Positions 7,434 to 16,103 of a stretch of DNA of 36,517 nt are shown here, one piece after another. The stretch is taken from assembly GCA_012518115.1 (NCBI GenBank), contig JAAYTD010000072.1, positions 1-36,517 of the forward strand. The letters run 5' to 3'. Position numbers and translations under genes: made by a program. This stretch comes from Ignavibacteria bacterium. Lineage in GTDB: Bacteria; Bacteroidota; Ignavibacteria; Kapaibacteriales; UBA2268. Every line of letters begins with the position of its first letter. Within the stretch, counting starts at the first letter, position 1. Below the pieces are notes generated by a model. It was not told the DNA's origin, ran no database searches, and saw only the letters and a program-made list of their open reading frames with translations.

Positions 7434-9389
7434 TTATCTAAGTATCCGAATAATAATACATCTATTTAAGAATCGTCCTACAGGTGTATTTTCATCAAAT
7501 TTTTCCGTATTTATTCCTGTTTCGATATTGAACTTATTGCCTGCCAGTTCGTTTATATAATCTCTTGTAACTTTTGAACGTCTATCCGATAGCTTTCTAT
7601 TGACTGCATCTCCGCCTAATGCGTCGGCACTTCCTAAAATTTGTATTGTACAATTTTCAGGTAGTTTTTGTATTAACTGTTGCAAAAGCTGTTTGTTTTC
7701 TTCTGACAATTGGCTACTATTATAAGTAAATCTTATTATAGCTTTGAACTTAGAATAGTCGGTATCGATTATGCGGTGCGGAATACTAGATAAATCTATT
7801 GTATCTAATATTACTTTCGTTATTTCAGGAGTTGCAAGAACAATTTCATCAACAACTAATTTTTCTTTTTCTAAACGTTTATTGACATTGAAAAAATATT
7901 CATAAATCTTTCCATCATTTGGAACTTTGCAGGAGCTATCTGCTTGCATTGAATAGATATTGCCGGGATCTTCCGAGTTAATAATGCGGGCATAATATCC
8001 GGCTTTTCCTACGAGTTCTGCAAATTGAATAAAAGAAGTATATTCTTGGAAATAAGCATTGTGTAATATAATATCTACGCGTTGATTTTCTTCTATTCCT
8101 TCAATATGTCTTGAATTTGATGGGAAACGTGGTGTCATACTTGTTTTAATTTGTATTTTATCTTTATTAGCTCCTAATTCAATTAATTTTTCTTTTATAT
8201 TTTCAGCCCGATTTTTTGCTAATGTTAATCCTCCTTCTTCGAAGCTTGTTCCTGCAGTAGCACCTTCTAAAGTAACATTAGCCTGAGGATTTTCTTTCAG
8301 AATTTCAACTACACGTGGCAAAATATAGTAATACTGTTCTGTTGGTTCTATTTTGAAGTAATCTTCTTTGTTAAGTTTGTTGAAGCGCAAGTTTTTAGGT
8401 AGAGTTGCTTTATTTTTATCAAAGAAAACGGCATTAACTAAAGGAGCAGTTGCTAAAAATTCATCACCAGTACGTACTTCGCCATCAAATTTGCCTGATT
8501 TTAAGGTCAAGTTTGGCGGTACAACAGTTTGTACAATTTCTTCTGGAATTATTTCTTGTTCTTGAGTAGTATCAGGTATTTCTACTTTAGGTTCTATTTT
8601 GTTAAAACGATAAGCTAGTCCTGTCATAAAATTGATTGAACCTTGTCGCCAATCTAAATTATGTGCAACAGGTGTAAAATTATAATCAAAACTTATTTGT
8701 TGTGTCCAAGTTAAAGATTCGCTAAGTTTCAAACTGTTATGTAAGCCGATTATACTACCTATTCCTATTTTGCTAATATTTCCTATCTCACCTTCAGCAA
8801 CTAAACGTGAAGAAGATCTGTTGCCGTTTTTATCAACAAAAAAAGCATCTGTTGTATTTACAATTGCTTCGCGTTGAACAAAATGATTCTTTAATGGTGA
8901 AAATATACGAACTCCTAGGATACAACGTAGTCCTAAATTAGGAGTCGTAATTAATGACAAACGAGCATCAGGTTGAATTTCAAAGTAATGTAAATCAGCT
9001 TCTAAAGTTGTTTCAAATTGTGCTGTTTTTATTTCGTCGTTATAGTTGCGGAATAAATAGTTAGTGTCAAAAGAAAGACGACTTGAACGATCTATATAAC
9101 TAGCTCCTAAAGATATATGAATAAAATCATTGAGCGGATAATTAAGTGCTAAATTAAATATAAGCCCTGAGCCGCTACCTTTAGAAAAAGTGCCACAAGA
9201 AACACCGTTTTTGAAATAATGTACATTTGCATTGTTGAAGTTGTAAACTTTGCCGGCTTGTATGTTAATAGAAAACTTCTCTTTTGAGAAAATAGAATTA
9301 ATATGATTGTCAGCAAATACAAAACAATGTGATATGAATAGAAATAGTGATGTTAATATAAAAATGTTGTGTGCTTTCAAAATCTGCAT
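7434..9389 (-). CDS. Outer-membrane protein with two C-terminal OmpA-like domains
   Basis: Residues 1-26 form a signal peptide (ending VFA). Residues about 35-265 show alternating strands of an outer-membrane beta-barrel, close in style to OprF/porin-family barrels. A Pro/Glu linker ('KVEIPDTTQEQEIIPEE') leads to two tandem OmpA-like domains, about 300-415 and 548-651. The second has 'ILGSADALGGDAVNRKLSDRR', keeping the Asp and Arg positions used to bind peptidoglycan diaminopimelate. The first has 'LEGATAGTSFEEGG' where the Asp is absent, then 'LAKNRAENI'. The likely role is anchoring the outer membrane to the wall. It has its own promoter divergent from the prolyl oligopeptidase gene. Confidence 0.85.
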   Translation of the reverse strand: MQILKAHNIFILTSLFLFISHCFVFADNHINSIFSKEKFSINIQAGKVYNFNNANVHYFKNGVSCGTFSKGSGSGLIFNLALNYPLNDFIHISLGASYIDRSSRLSFDTNYLFRNYNDEIKTAQFETTLEADLHYFEIQPDARLSLITTPNLGLRCILGVRIFSPLKNHFVQREAIVNTTDAFFVDKNGNRSSSRLVAEGEIGNISKIGIGSIIGLHNSLKLSESLTWTQQISFDYNFTPVAHNLDWRQGSINFMTGLAYRFNKIEPKVEIPDTTQEQEIIPEEIVQTVVPPNLTLKSGKFDGEVRTGDEFLATAPLVNAVFFDKNKATLPKNLRFNKLNKEDYFKIEPTEQYYYILPRVVEILKENPQANVTLEGATAGTSFEEGGLTLAKNRAENIKEKLIELGANKDKIQIKTSMTPRFPSNSRHIEGIEENQRVDIILHNAYFQEYTSFIQFAELVGKAGYYARIINSEDPGNIYSMQADSSCKVPNDGKIYEYFFNVNKRLEKEKLVVDEIVLATPEITKVILDTIDLSSIPHRIIDTDYSKFKAIIRFTYNSSQLSEENKQLLQQLIQKLPENCTIQILGSADALGGDAVNRKLSDRRSKVTRDYINELAGNKFNIETGINTEKFDENTPVGRFLNRCIIIRILR

Positions 9390-9438
9390 TGTTTCTTTAT
9401 TTAGTTAGGGCATAAATATCTAATTTAAATGTAAGATA

Positions 9439-9446
9439 CAAATATA
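9439..9446 (-). promoter_or_regulatory. -7 box of the OmpA-like gene (minus strand)
   Basis: On the minus strand this reads TATATTTG, 50 bp upstream of the ATG at 9389. No good -33 box was found. It is divergent from the +strand box at 9514. Confidence 0.6.
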
Positions 9447-9513
9447 CAATTATTTTTGTTATTTCTACTAAAATATTTATCTAAATATTAAATTAAAAAT
9501 AGAAAGTTTTTCG

Positions 9514-9521
9514 TATATTTG
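9514..9521 (+). promoter_or_regulatory. -7 box of the prolyl oligopeptidase/Tsp transcription unit
   Basis: TATATTTG; predicted transcription start near 9528, about 31 nt before the ATG at 9559. No clear -33 TTTG. Confidence 0.6.
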
Positions 9522-9558
9522 CATTCGTATTATTTTACAAACTATTGATTTGATATTT

Positions 9559-11649
9559 ATGAAATACTTTACAAAAGCTAGTATGATAGCTATCATTATA
9601 TGTAATTTTGCATCTATAAATCTTCTATCTCAATCTTTCAATCCACCTCAAACAAAATCAATTCCTGTCAAAGAAAATTTATTTGGATTTGAAATAACTG
9701 ATAATTATCGTTGGCTTGAAGACAAAAAAGATCCTGAAGTTTTGAATTGGTCTAAGGCTCAACATCAATATACTGTTGATTTTATCAAGAAAAATTTCAA
9801 AGAATATCCCGGTCTTGCTGACGAAATTCGTAAGATATACGATAGAGATATGATTTCAGCTCCTTCTTTTGTAGATGAAAGGGAATTTTTTACGAAGAAA
9901 ATGCGTGGCGAGCAACAATATAAGCTCTATACACGTCTTAAAGGTAAAGAAGTTTTACTTTTTGACCCTATGAAAATTGATCCTACGGGAAAATCTGCTA
10001 TTTCTTATATTGAATATACACAAAAAGGCGATAAGGTAGCTGTAGGTTTGCAGTTTCAAGGCAACGAAGTCAATACTTTCTATGTTCTTGATACACGTAC
10101 AGGCAAGCAAATTTGCGAGCCGATTTCTGGGCTTGCGGGTTTTAGTTGGACAAAAGATGAAAAATCGGCTTATTTAACTTTGCGTGACCGTGAAATGCTA
10201 GAAAAGCAAATACCTATGATAGTTACTTTACATAAATTAGGTGATAAACGTACTTCTGATAAGGAACTTATGCGAGCTCCTGATATGAAAAATTTTGTTA
10301 GTATTTGGGACGCAAAAGGCGAAGGAAATAATTATACTTTTGTGAGCGAGTCCGATTTTTGGTCTAACACACTATATATTATGCCGTTAGGTTCTGATTT
10401 ATCTAAGAAAAAGAAAATTTTTAGTAGTAAAGAGTTCCGTGCTACTCCTGTTATAAAAGACGGTAAAATATACGTTTATACAAACTATGAAGCTCCTAAT
10501 TGGAAAGTTATGATAGCAGATACTTCTGCTCCTGAATTTGAAAATTGGAAAGAATTTTATCCTGAAAAAGATACGAAATTAGAGAGTTTTGCTATAACTT
10601 CCGACTATTTTTTAGCTCATTATCGTCAAGATGTTTTATCGCGTTTAGATGTTTATGATAAAAATGGTAAGTTCATTAAAAACTTGGAACTTCCTGAAAC
10701 AGCTGATTTCGGCGGATTAAATTATAATAAAAAAATGAATACTGTATTTGTTTCGTTTTATGCTGCTGATCTTCCTACCAAAATATATAAACTGAACGGT
10801 AAAACTTTAGAGTGGGAGTTTTTCTGGCAAGATAATATTGATCTTGATACAAAAGATATTGTTGTTGAACAAAAGTTCTTCAAGTCTTATGACGATACTA
10901 AAGTTCCTCTTTTTATAATATACAAAAAAGGTATAAAGTTAGACGGTAACAATCCGACATTAATGTATGGTTACGGTGGATTTAACCATGTGGTTAAGCC
11001 GGGTTTTATAAGCCATTATCTTTCATTTTTAAATAGGGGTGGCATTTATGCGCTAGCTTGTATAAGAGGCGGCGGTGAGTATGGTGAGAAATGGCATCAA
11101 GACGGAATGTTAAAAAAGAAAGAAAATACTTTTTATGATTTTGCAGCAGCTTGTGAGTATTTAATAGACAATAAATATACTAATGCGAAAAAACTAGCTT
11201 TGCGAGGTGGTAGTAATGGCGGTATTTTAATTGGTTGGATGATGCTTCAACGTCCTGATTTATTTAATGCTGCTATTTGTGCTGTTCCGTTACTTGATAT
11301 GTTGCGTTATCATAAGTTTTTAATGGGACCTTACTGGATACCTGAGTATGGAACTCCTGATAAGAAAGAAGATTTTTTAACAATTTTGCGTTATTCACCT
11401 TATCATAATATAAGAGCAGGATTTAATTTTCCGTCTGTAATGGTTAAAGCAGGCGAAAATGATGCGCGCGTAGATCCTTTGCATGCTAAAAAATTTGCTG
11501 CCGCGTTACAAAATCATCCGGGACAAACAAATCCTATAATGCTTTATATTGATTTTGAAAGTGGACATGGAAGCGGACAATCTATTGACCAAATGGTTGA
11601 AAATTTAGAATTAGAGATGAGATTTATAATGGATAGAATAGGAATGTAA
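9559..11649 (+). CDS. Prolyl oligopeptidase (S9A family), exported
   Basis: A serine peptidase that cleaves after proline in short peptides. The N-terminus carries a signal peptide (KYFTKASMIAIIICNFASI then NLLSQS), so it acts in the periplasm or outside. After the family's first block ('DNYRWLEDKKDPEVLNW') comes the seven-bladed propeller region and then the alpha/beta hydrolase domain. The triad is visible: Ser552 in RGGSNGG, Asp635 in GENDARVDP and His670 in ESGHGSG. 'YGYGGFN' and 'ACIRGGGEYGEKWH' are standard S9A blocks, and 697 aa is normal. The open frame begins at a TTG (9550), but ATG 9559 is the sensible start. The Tsp gene follows after 51 bp without an obvious promoter, suggesting an operon of two exported proteases. 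Confidence 0.95.
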   Translation: MKYFTKASMIAIIICNFASINLLSQSFNPPQTKSIPVKENLFGFEITDNYRWLEDKKDPEVLNWSKAQHQYTVDFIKKNFKEYPGLADEIRKIYDRDMISAPSFVDEREFFTKKMRGEQQYKLYTRLKGKEVLLFDPMKIDPTGKSAISYIEYTQKGDKVAVGLQFQGNEVNTFYVLDTRTGKQICEPISGLAGFSWTKDEKSAYLTLRDREMLEKQIPMIVTLHKLGDKRTSDKELMRAPDMKNFVSIWDAKGEGNNYTFVSESDFWSNTLYIMPLGSDLSKKKKIFSSKEFRATPVIKDGKIYVYTNYEAPNWKVMIADTSAPEFENWKEFYPEKDTKLESFAITSDYFLAHYRQDVLSRLDVYDKNGKFIKNLELPETADFGGLNYNKKMNTVFVSFYAADLPTKIYKLNGKTLEWEFFWQDNIDLDTKDIVVEQKFFKSYDDTKVPLFIIYKKGIKLDGNNPTLMYGYGGFNHVVKPGFISHYLSFLNRGGIYALACIRGGGEYGEKWHQDGMLKKKENTFYDFAAACEYLIDNKYTNAKKLALRGGSNGGILIGWMMLQRPDLFNAAICAVPLLDMLRYHKFLMGPYWIPEYGTPDKKEDFLTILRYSPYHNIRAGFNFPSVMVKAGENDARVDPLHAKKFAAALQNHPGQTNPIMLYIDFESGHGSGQSIDQMVENLELEMRFIMDRIGM

Positions 11650-11700
11650 TGTACTATTTTATTTTACTTTTAATTAAATAAATTATTGATATTAAGAAAT

Positions 11701-13821
11701 ATGAAGATAAAAGTTTTTTTTATTTGTGCTTTGCTTTTTTTAGTTCAGCCTTGTTATTCTCAATCAAGTATTGAAATAACAAGGGACGCGTATATACAAA
11801 ATTTGATAAAAGAATTAGTAGATGAAATACATATCAATCAAGTAACTATAGATGATTCTTTTTCTGAGGTTAGTTTTAATGCTTATTTGAAAAACTTGGA
11901 CTACTACAAGCGTTTCTTTATTCAAAGTGATATTGACACTTTAAGTCATTATAGACATCTTTTAGATGATCAATTTAAAGAAGGAAAATTTGATTTTTTT
12001 AATTTATCACAAGAACTAATTCTAAAACGAATTAAGGAAGCGGAAAATTACTATAAAAATGCACTAAAAGAACCTTTTAATTTTGATAAAGAGGAATATA
12101 TTCAACTCAATGTTGATAGTATATCTTGGGAAAAGAATAAAGAAACATTAGAAAAACGTTGGTATCAACTTTTGAAATATGAAACATTGGCACGCGTTCA
12201 TTCTGATATTGAGGCACAAAAGAAAGCTAAAGAAAAAAGTGATACTGTAAAGGAAAAGAGTTTTTCAGAAATAGAAACTAAAGCGAGAGAATCTGTTTTG
12301 AAAAAATACAATAATTGGTTTGATTTTATTTCGCAATGGGAGCATAATGATTTATTTTCTTATTATATAAACTCATTATTGACTAAATATGATCCACATA
12401 CTGAATATTTCCCTCCAAAAGAAAAAGAAGATTTTGATATTAGATTTTCAGGGCAGTTGCAAGGTATAGGTGCTACACTTTCGCAACGAGACGGCTATAT
12501 TACTGTGGTGGATATTATACCGGGCAGTCCTTCTTGGCGACAGGGTGATTTAGAGGTAAACGATAAGATTTTGAAAGTAGCTCAAGGTGCTGAAGAACCT
12601 GTTGATGTTGTTGAGATGCGTTTAGATAAAGCTGTTAAGTTAATTCGTGGTCCTAAAGGAACGGAAGTTCGTCTGACAATACAAAAAATAGATGGTACGC
12701 AAAAAACTATTAAAATTATTCGCGATTTAGTTGTTATAGCGGAAACGTATGCAAAAACTATGATTATTACCGACAATGAAACGGATAAGAAGTTCGGTTA
12801 TATATATTTACCGTCCTTTTATGCTAATTTTAATGATCCACGGGGTCGCAGATGTTCAAAAGATATAGCAGATGCAGTTGAAAAATTGAAAGATGAAAAT
12901 GTAGAAGGAATTGTTTTTGATTTGAGAAATAATACGGGCGGTTCATTAATGGATTGTATAGATATAGCTGGACTATTTATTGAGACTGGACCTGTTGTTC
13001 AAGTCAAATCTAGTAACATTGTAAGAGTATATAATGATCGTGATGCAGACATATTATGGGACGGTCCTTTGGTTGTGATGATTAATCAATCGTCAGCATC
13101 GGCTTCCGAAATTTTTGCTGCTGCTATGCAAGATTATAAGCGTGCTATTGTTATGGGTACAAATAGTTTTGGAAAAGGTTCTGTGCAACGTTTTGAAGAC
13201 TTAGATGCAAGAGTTCAAGGAATGAACGATATAAAGCCGTTAGGAGCATTAAAAATTACTTTGCAAAAATTCTATCGTGTCAATGGTGGTTCTACGCAAT
13301 TAAAAGGGGTGGCGCCTGATATACCTGTAACAACTATGTATAAATATATTGACTATGGAGAGCGTGAGTTAGAACATCCTTTAGATTGGTCGGAGATAAA
13401 AGCTACAAAATATGATATTTGGAAAAATGATACTTGCGATTGGGAAACTATTAAAAATAATAGTTTAGAGCGTATGAGCAAAAATCCTTTCTTTATAAGA
13501 ATGGACGAAAATGCGAAACGATTAAAGAAAAATAGAGATAATACTGTATATCCTTTGAAATATAAAGATTATGCAAGTTATATTGATAAAGCCAACGAAG
13601 AAGCAGAAAAATTTAAAGATTTAGGTACAGATACTTTGGATATTGAAGCAGTTATTTTAACGGTAAACGAGGAAGATAAGAATGAAGAAAGCGATACGAC
13701 AGCTATAGAACGTAATAATAAATGGATAAAGCAGATAATTACAGACGATATATTATACGAAGCTTTAAAAGTATGTAATGATGTATTGCATTTAGATTGT
13801 TTTAGAAAGCCAGAAGATTAA
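11701..13821 (+). CDS. prc: Carboxy-terminal processing protease (Tsp/Prc, S41A)
   Basis: A periplasmic PDZ protease that degrades or trims proteins from the C-terminus. Signal peptide at residues 1-25 (ending CYSQ). A helical N-terminal region (about 25-225) is followed by a PDZ domain ('LQGIGATLSQRDGYITVVDI', then 'PGSPSWRQGDLEVNDKIL'), the S41 core and a C-terminal Lys/Glu-rich domain as in E. coli Tsp. The catalytic residues align exactly with E. coli Tsp spacing: Ser467 in SASASEIF, Asp478 in MQDY and Lys492 in FGKGSVQ (11 and 25 residues after the Ser). The start is ATG 11701; the frame's TTG at 11686 would precede the signal peptide. It ends 10 bp from the convergent dusB stop. Confidence 0.94.
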   Translation: MKIKVFFICALLFLVQPCYSQSSIEITRDAYIQNLIKELVDEIHINQVTIDDSFSEVSFNAYLKNLDYYKRFFIQSDIDTLSHYRHLLDDQFKEGKFDFFNLSQELILKRIKEAENYYKNALKEPFNFDKEEYIQLNVDSISWEKNKETLEKRWYQLLKYETLARVHSDIEAQKKAKEKSDTVKEKSFSEIETKARESVLKKYNNWFDFISQWEHNDLFSYYINSLLTKYDPHTEYFPPKEKEDFDIRFSGQLQGIGATLSQRDGYITVVDIIPGSPSWRQGDLEVNDKILKVAQGAEEPVDVVEMRLDKAVKLIRGPKGTEVRLTIQKIDGTQKTIKIIRDLVVIAETYAKTMIITDNETDKKFGYIYLPSFYANFNDPRGRRCSKDIADAVEKLKDENVEGIVFDLRNNTGGSLMDCIDIAGLFIETGPVVQVKSSNIVRVYNDRDADILWDGPLVVMINQSSASASEIFAAAMQDYKRAIVMGTNSFGKGSVQRFEDLDARVQGMNDIKPLGALKITLQKFYRVNGGSTQLKGVAPDIPVTTMYKYIDYGERELEHPLDWSEIKATKYDIWKNDTCDWETIKNNSLERMSKNPFFIRMDENAKRLKKNRDNTVYPLKYKDYASYIDKANEEAEKFKDLGTDTLDIEAVILTVNEEDKNEESDTTAIERNNKWIKQIITDDILYEALKVCNDVLHLDCFRKPED

Positions 13822-13831
13822 AAATAATAAT

Positions 13832-14875
13832 CTATCGTCTGCATTGCACTTTAGGTATTTCAGAATGATTATTAATGCTTAATCTATCATTTTCAACAAG
13901 ATAATCATAATAATCTGAAAGTATTTTCTTTATATCATTTATTTCTTCGGAAACGACAAGCTTTTGTCTAACGTTTGTTGCACCGAACATTCCTCTTAAA
14001 TAGCCGGAATAATGTTTGCGAAATTCATAGAGACCTTGTTGCCCTTTATATTCAATGCAATTTTCCAAATGTTTGATACAAACATCTATACGTTTTTGAA
14101 TTGTAGCTGGTGGCATTTCCTCACCATTTTCGAAAAGATACTTTGCCTCGCTAAATATAAAAGGATTTCCAACTGCGGCGCGTCCTATCATAATAGCATC
14201 AGCACCTTCTGTTTTTATTGCTTCTAAAGCTACTTGCGGAGATGATATATCGCCATTTAGAACGAGCGGAATAGATATTTCTTTCTTTATTTTTGGTATG
14301 AATGTCCAATCTGCTTTTCCGGTTATTTTCATATCGCGGGTTCGGCAATGTACAGTAATAGCTTTAGCACCAGCTTTTTCTTGAAGCTTAGCGATTTCAA
14401 ATATATTTATAGATTTTTTATCCCAACCTAATCTTGTTTTTATTGTTACGGGAATTTTAACACTTGCGGAGCATTCATTTGTAATTTCTGCCATTAGTTC
14501 AGGATTTTTCATAAGAGCTGCACCTGCATTATTATTTACAACTTTTTTTACCCAGCATCCATAATTAATATCAACAATATCAGCTCCTTCTTCTTCAGCT
14601 ATTTTTGCAGCTTCAGCCATAACTTTTGGATTACTGCCAAAAATTTGGATAGCTACAGGACGTTCTTTTTTATCTATTAACATTTTGTTGAACGATTTTT
14701 CAACATCTCTTATAAGTGCTTCAGATGCTACAAATTCTGTATATACAATATCAGCTCCTAACTCTTTACATAATAAACGAAATGGAAGGTCTGTTATGCC
14801 TTCCATAGGCGCTAGTAAAATAGCATTTTTTATTTTGATATTTTTATTCAGTTCAAAAGTTCTATCTACTAACAT
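13832..14875 (-). CDS. dusB: tRNA-dihydrouridine synthase (DusB-like)
   Basis: A flavoenzyme that reduces uridine to dihydrouridine in the tRNA D-loop. The TIM-barrel blocks are all present: 'LLAPMEGITDLPFR', 'QIFGSNPKVMAEAA', 'VDINYGC', 'PVTIKTRLGWD', 'AITVHCRTRD', 'PLVLNGDI' and the FMN-phosphate loop 'MIGRAAVGNPFIF'. The catalytic cysteine is Cys107; the residue after it is Trp (GCWVKK), where this family usually has Pro (GCPVKK). The start is taken as ATG 14875, giving 347 aa and a 14-bp overlap with the end of the upstream gene; a GTG at 14899 would add eight residues. It is the last gene of the motAB operon, probably by transcriptional convenience rather than function. Confidence 0.92.
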   Translation of the reverse strand: MLVDRTFELNKNIKIKNAILLAPMEGITDLPFRLLCKELGADIVYTEFVASEALIRDVEKSFNKMLIDKKERPVAIQIFGSNPKVMAEAAKIAEEEGADIVDINYGCWVKKVVNNNAGAALMKNPELMAEITNECSASVKIPVTIKTRLGWDKKSINIFEIAKLQEKAGAKAITVHCRTRDMKITGKADWTFIPKIKKEISIPLVLNGDISSPQVALEAIKTEGADAIMIGRAAVGNPFIFSEAKYLFENGEEMPPATIQKRIDVCIKHLENCIEYKGQQGLYEFRKHYSGYLRGMFGATNVRQKLVVSEEINDIKKILSDYYDYLVENDRLSINNHSEIPKVQCRR

Positions 14876-16103
14876 TTTGTTTTTTAACGTAAATATCACC
14901 TAATATCGGATTATATGAGGAATGTGCTATGATTTTATCAATAATAGATTGATTAATTATAGCTCCAGCAGACAATAATTTATTTCCATTTCCTGTATAA
15001 ATATCGCGTGCTAATATCATATTGGGTAATAGTTGTCCTAATGTTATAGCTTCATCGTCTGTTGCGAAGTCTGCCACATTAGATTTAAGGTAGTTTTCAA
15101 AAAGAATAACTACTCTTTGATCGTATGCTTTTTGTGATTGTTTTTTTATTTCTTCTAATGCGGCAGCAGGTAAATAATTTGAATATAGGCAGAGTTCTTC
15201 AAAATCAAGACTTACACGTATTATTCTAGAAGCTAGTGGAATTTGCCAAGCTCGTAAATGGGAAGGGAAACCACTTCCGTCTATATTTTCATAAATAGCA
15301 AATAAAATATCGCTTACATTAGAAAATTTAGGTATAGTTGATACTATTTCTTTTGTTGCTGCCGGCAAACTTAACATAAGAGATGAACTTGGTTTACCCT
15401 CAATTAGAACAGGTTGTTTAATAACACTATCAGGCAAAGAAAAGCGACCTGCTTGCGAAAAATAAGCAGCTAGCTCTATTTCTTGGATTTCGGATTTCTT
15501 AAACTTTCCTATTTGTTCAGCTACCCATACAGACGCTTTAGCTACTCTTTGTAACATTTGTGAAGAAGAAGGTAGTCTTGCGTGCATGAATTTTGTAGAA
15601 AGTTTAGCCATTCCTTGAACTATATCTTTCAGATTATCTGTAGTTTCGCGTAATTCTTTGTTTTCTTCTTTTAATTGATTTTGTAAATTTATTATTCTAA
15701 AAGCGGAACGTAATCTAGCTTCTAATACTTCAGTAATTATAGGTTTAGATAGAAATTCATCAGCTCCTAATTTTACTGCATCTCTTCTGTGGTGGCTATC
15801 GGAATTTGCAGTCAGCATAATAAAATACATACTGTCATATTCTTTGTTTTGTCTAACTGTTTTCAGAAGTTCAATCCCGTTCATAAGTGGCATATTATAG
15901 TCTGATAACACTAGGTCGGGCTTTTTATCTTCAATTATTTCTAAACCTGTTTGTCCTTCGTTTGCAGTATATATCTCTAAGTCGGGAAATATGTTTTCTA
16001 TAAGCTTACGCAAAGTAAAAAGAATACCTTTGTCGTCGTCAATTAAAAGAATTTTCGTTTTATATTCTATTTGTTCTTGTTTGTTTGTTATTTCATTTTC
16101 CAT
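14862..16103 (-). CDS. Receiver-domain response regulator fused to a degenerate HD-GYP domain
   Basis: The receiver domain (about 17-135) is complete: acidic pocket Asp22-24, phosphoacceptor Asp68 in SDYNMP, Thr98 and Lys120. A coiled linker (about 138-165) leads to an HD-GYP-type domain (about 178-340). The fold is recognisable from 'DGSGFPSHLRAWQIPLASRI' (275-294), the counterpart of DGSGYP..GL.G..IPl.aRI. The metal and catalytic residues are missing: the HD of HDIGK is Ser-Gln (SQAGR, 216-220) and the HHE before DGSG is IYEN. The C-terminal 'LPNMILARDIY...LLSAGAIIN' block (359-384) is typical of proteins of this class. It is therefore probably not an active c-di-GMP phosphodiesterase; it could sense or scaffold. 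Its ATG overlaps the motB stop (TAATG), so it is likely part of motor control. Confidence 0.85.
   Translation of the reverse strand: MENEITNKQEQIEYKTKILLIDDDKGILFTLRKLIENIFPDLEIYTANEGQTGLEIIEDKKPDLVLSDYNMPLMNGIELLKTVRQNKEYDSMYFIMLTANSDSHHRRDAVKLGADEFLSKPIITEVLEARLRSAFRIINLQNQLKEENKELRETTDNLKDIVQGMAKLSTKFMHARLPSSSQMLQRVAKASVWVAEQIGKFKKSEIQEIELAAYFSQAGRFSLPDSVIKQPVLIEGKPSSSLMLSLPAATKEIVSTIPKFSNVSDILFAIYENIDGSGFPSHLRAWQIPLASRIIRVSLDFEELCLYSNYLPAAALEEIKKQSQKAYDQRVVILFENYLKSNVADFATDDEAITLGQLLPNMILARDIYTGNGNKLLSAGAIINQSIIDKIIAHSSYNPILGDIYVKKQNVSR

Noticed and set aside
13815-13833. Terminator between prc and dusB (AGATTA/TAATCT)
   Set aside because: A 6-bp A+T stem covering both stop codons without a T run; too weak to call.
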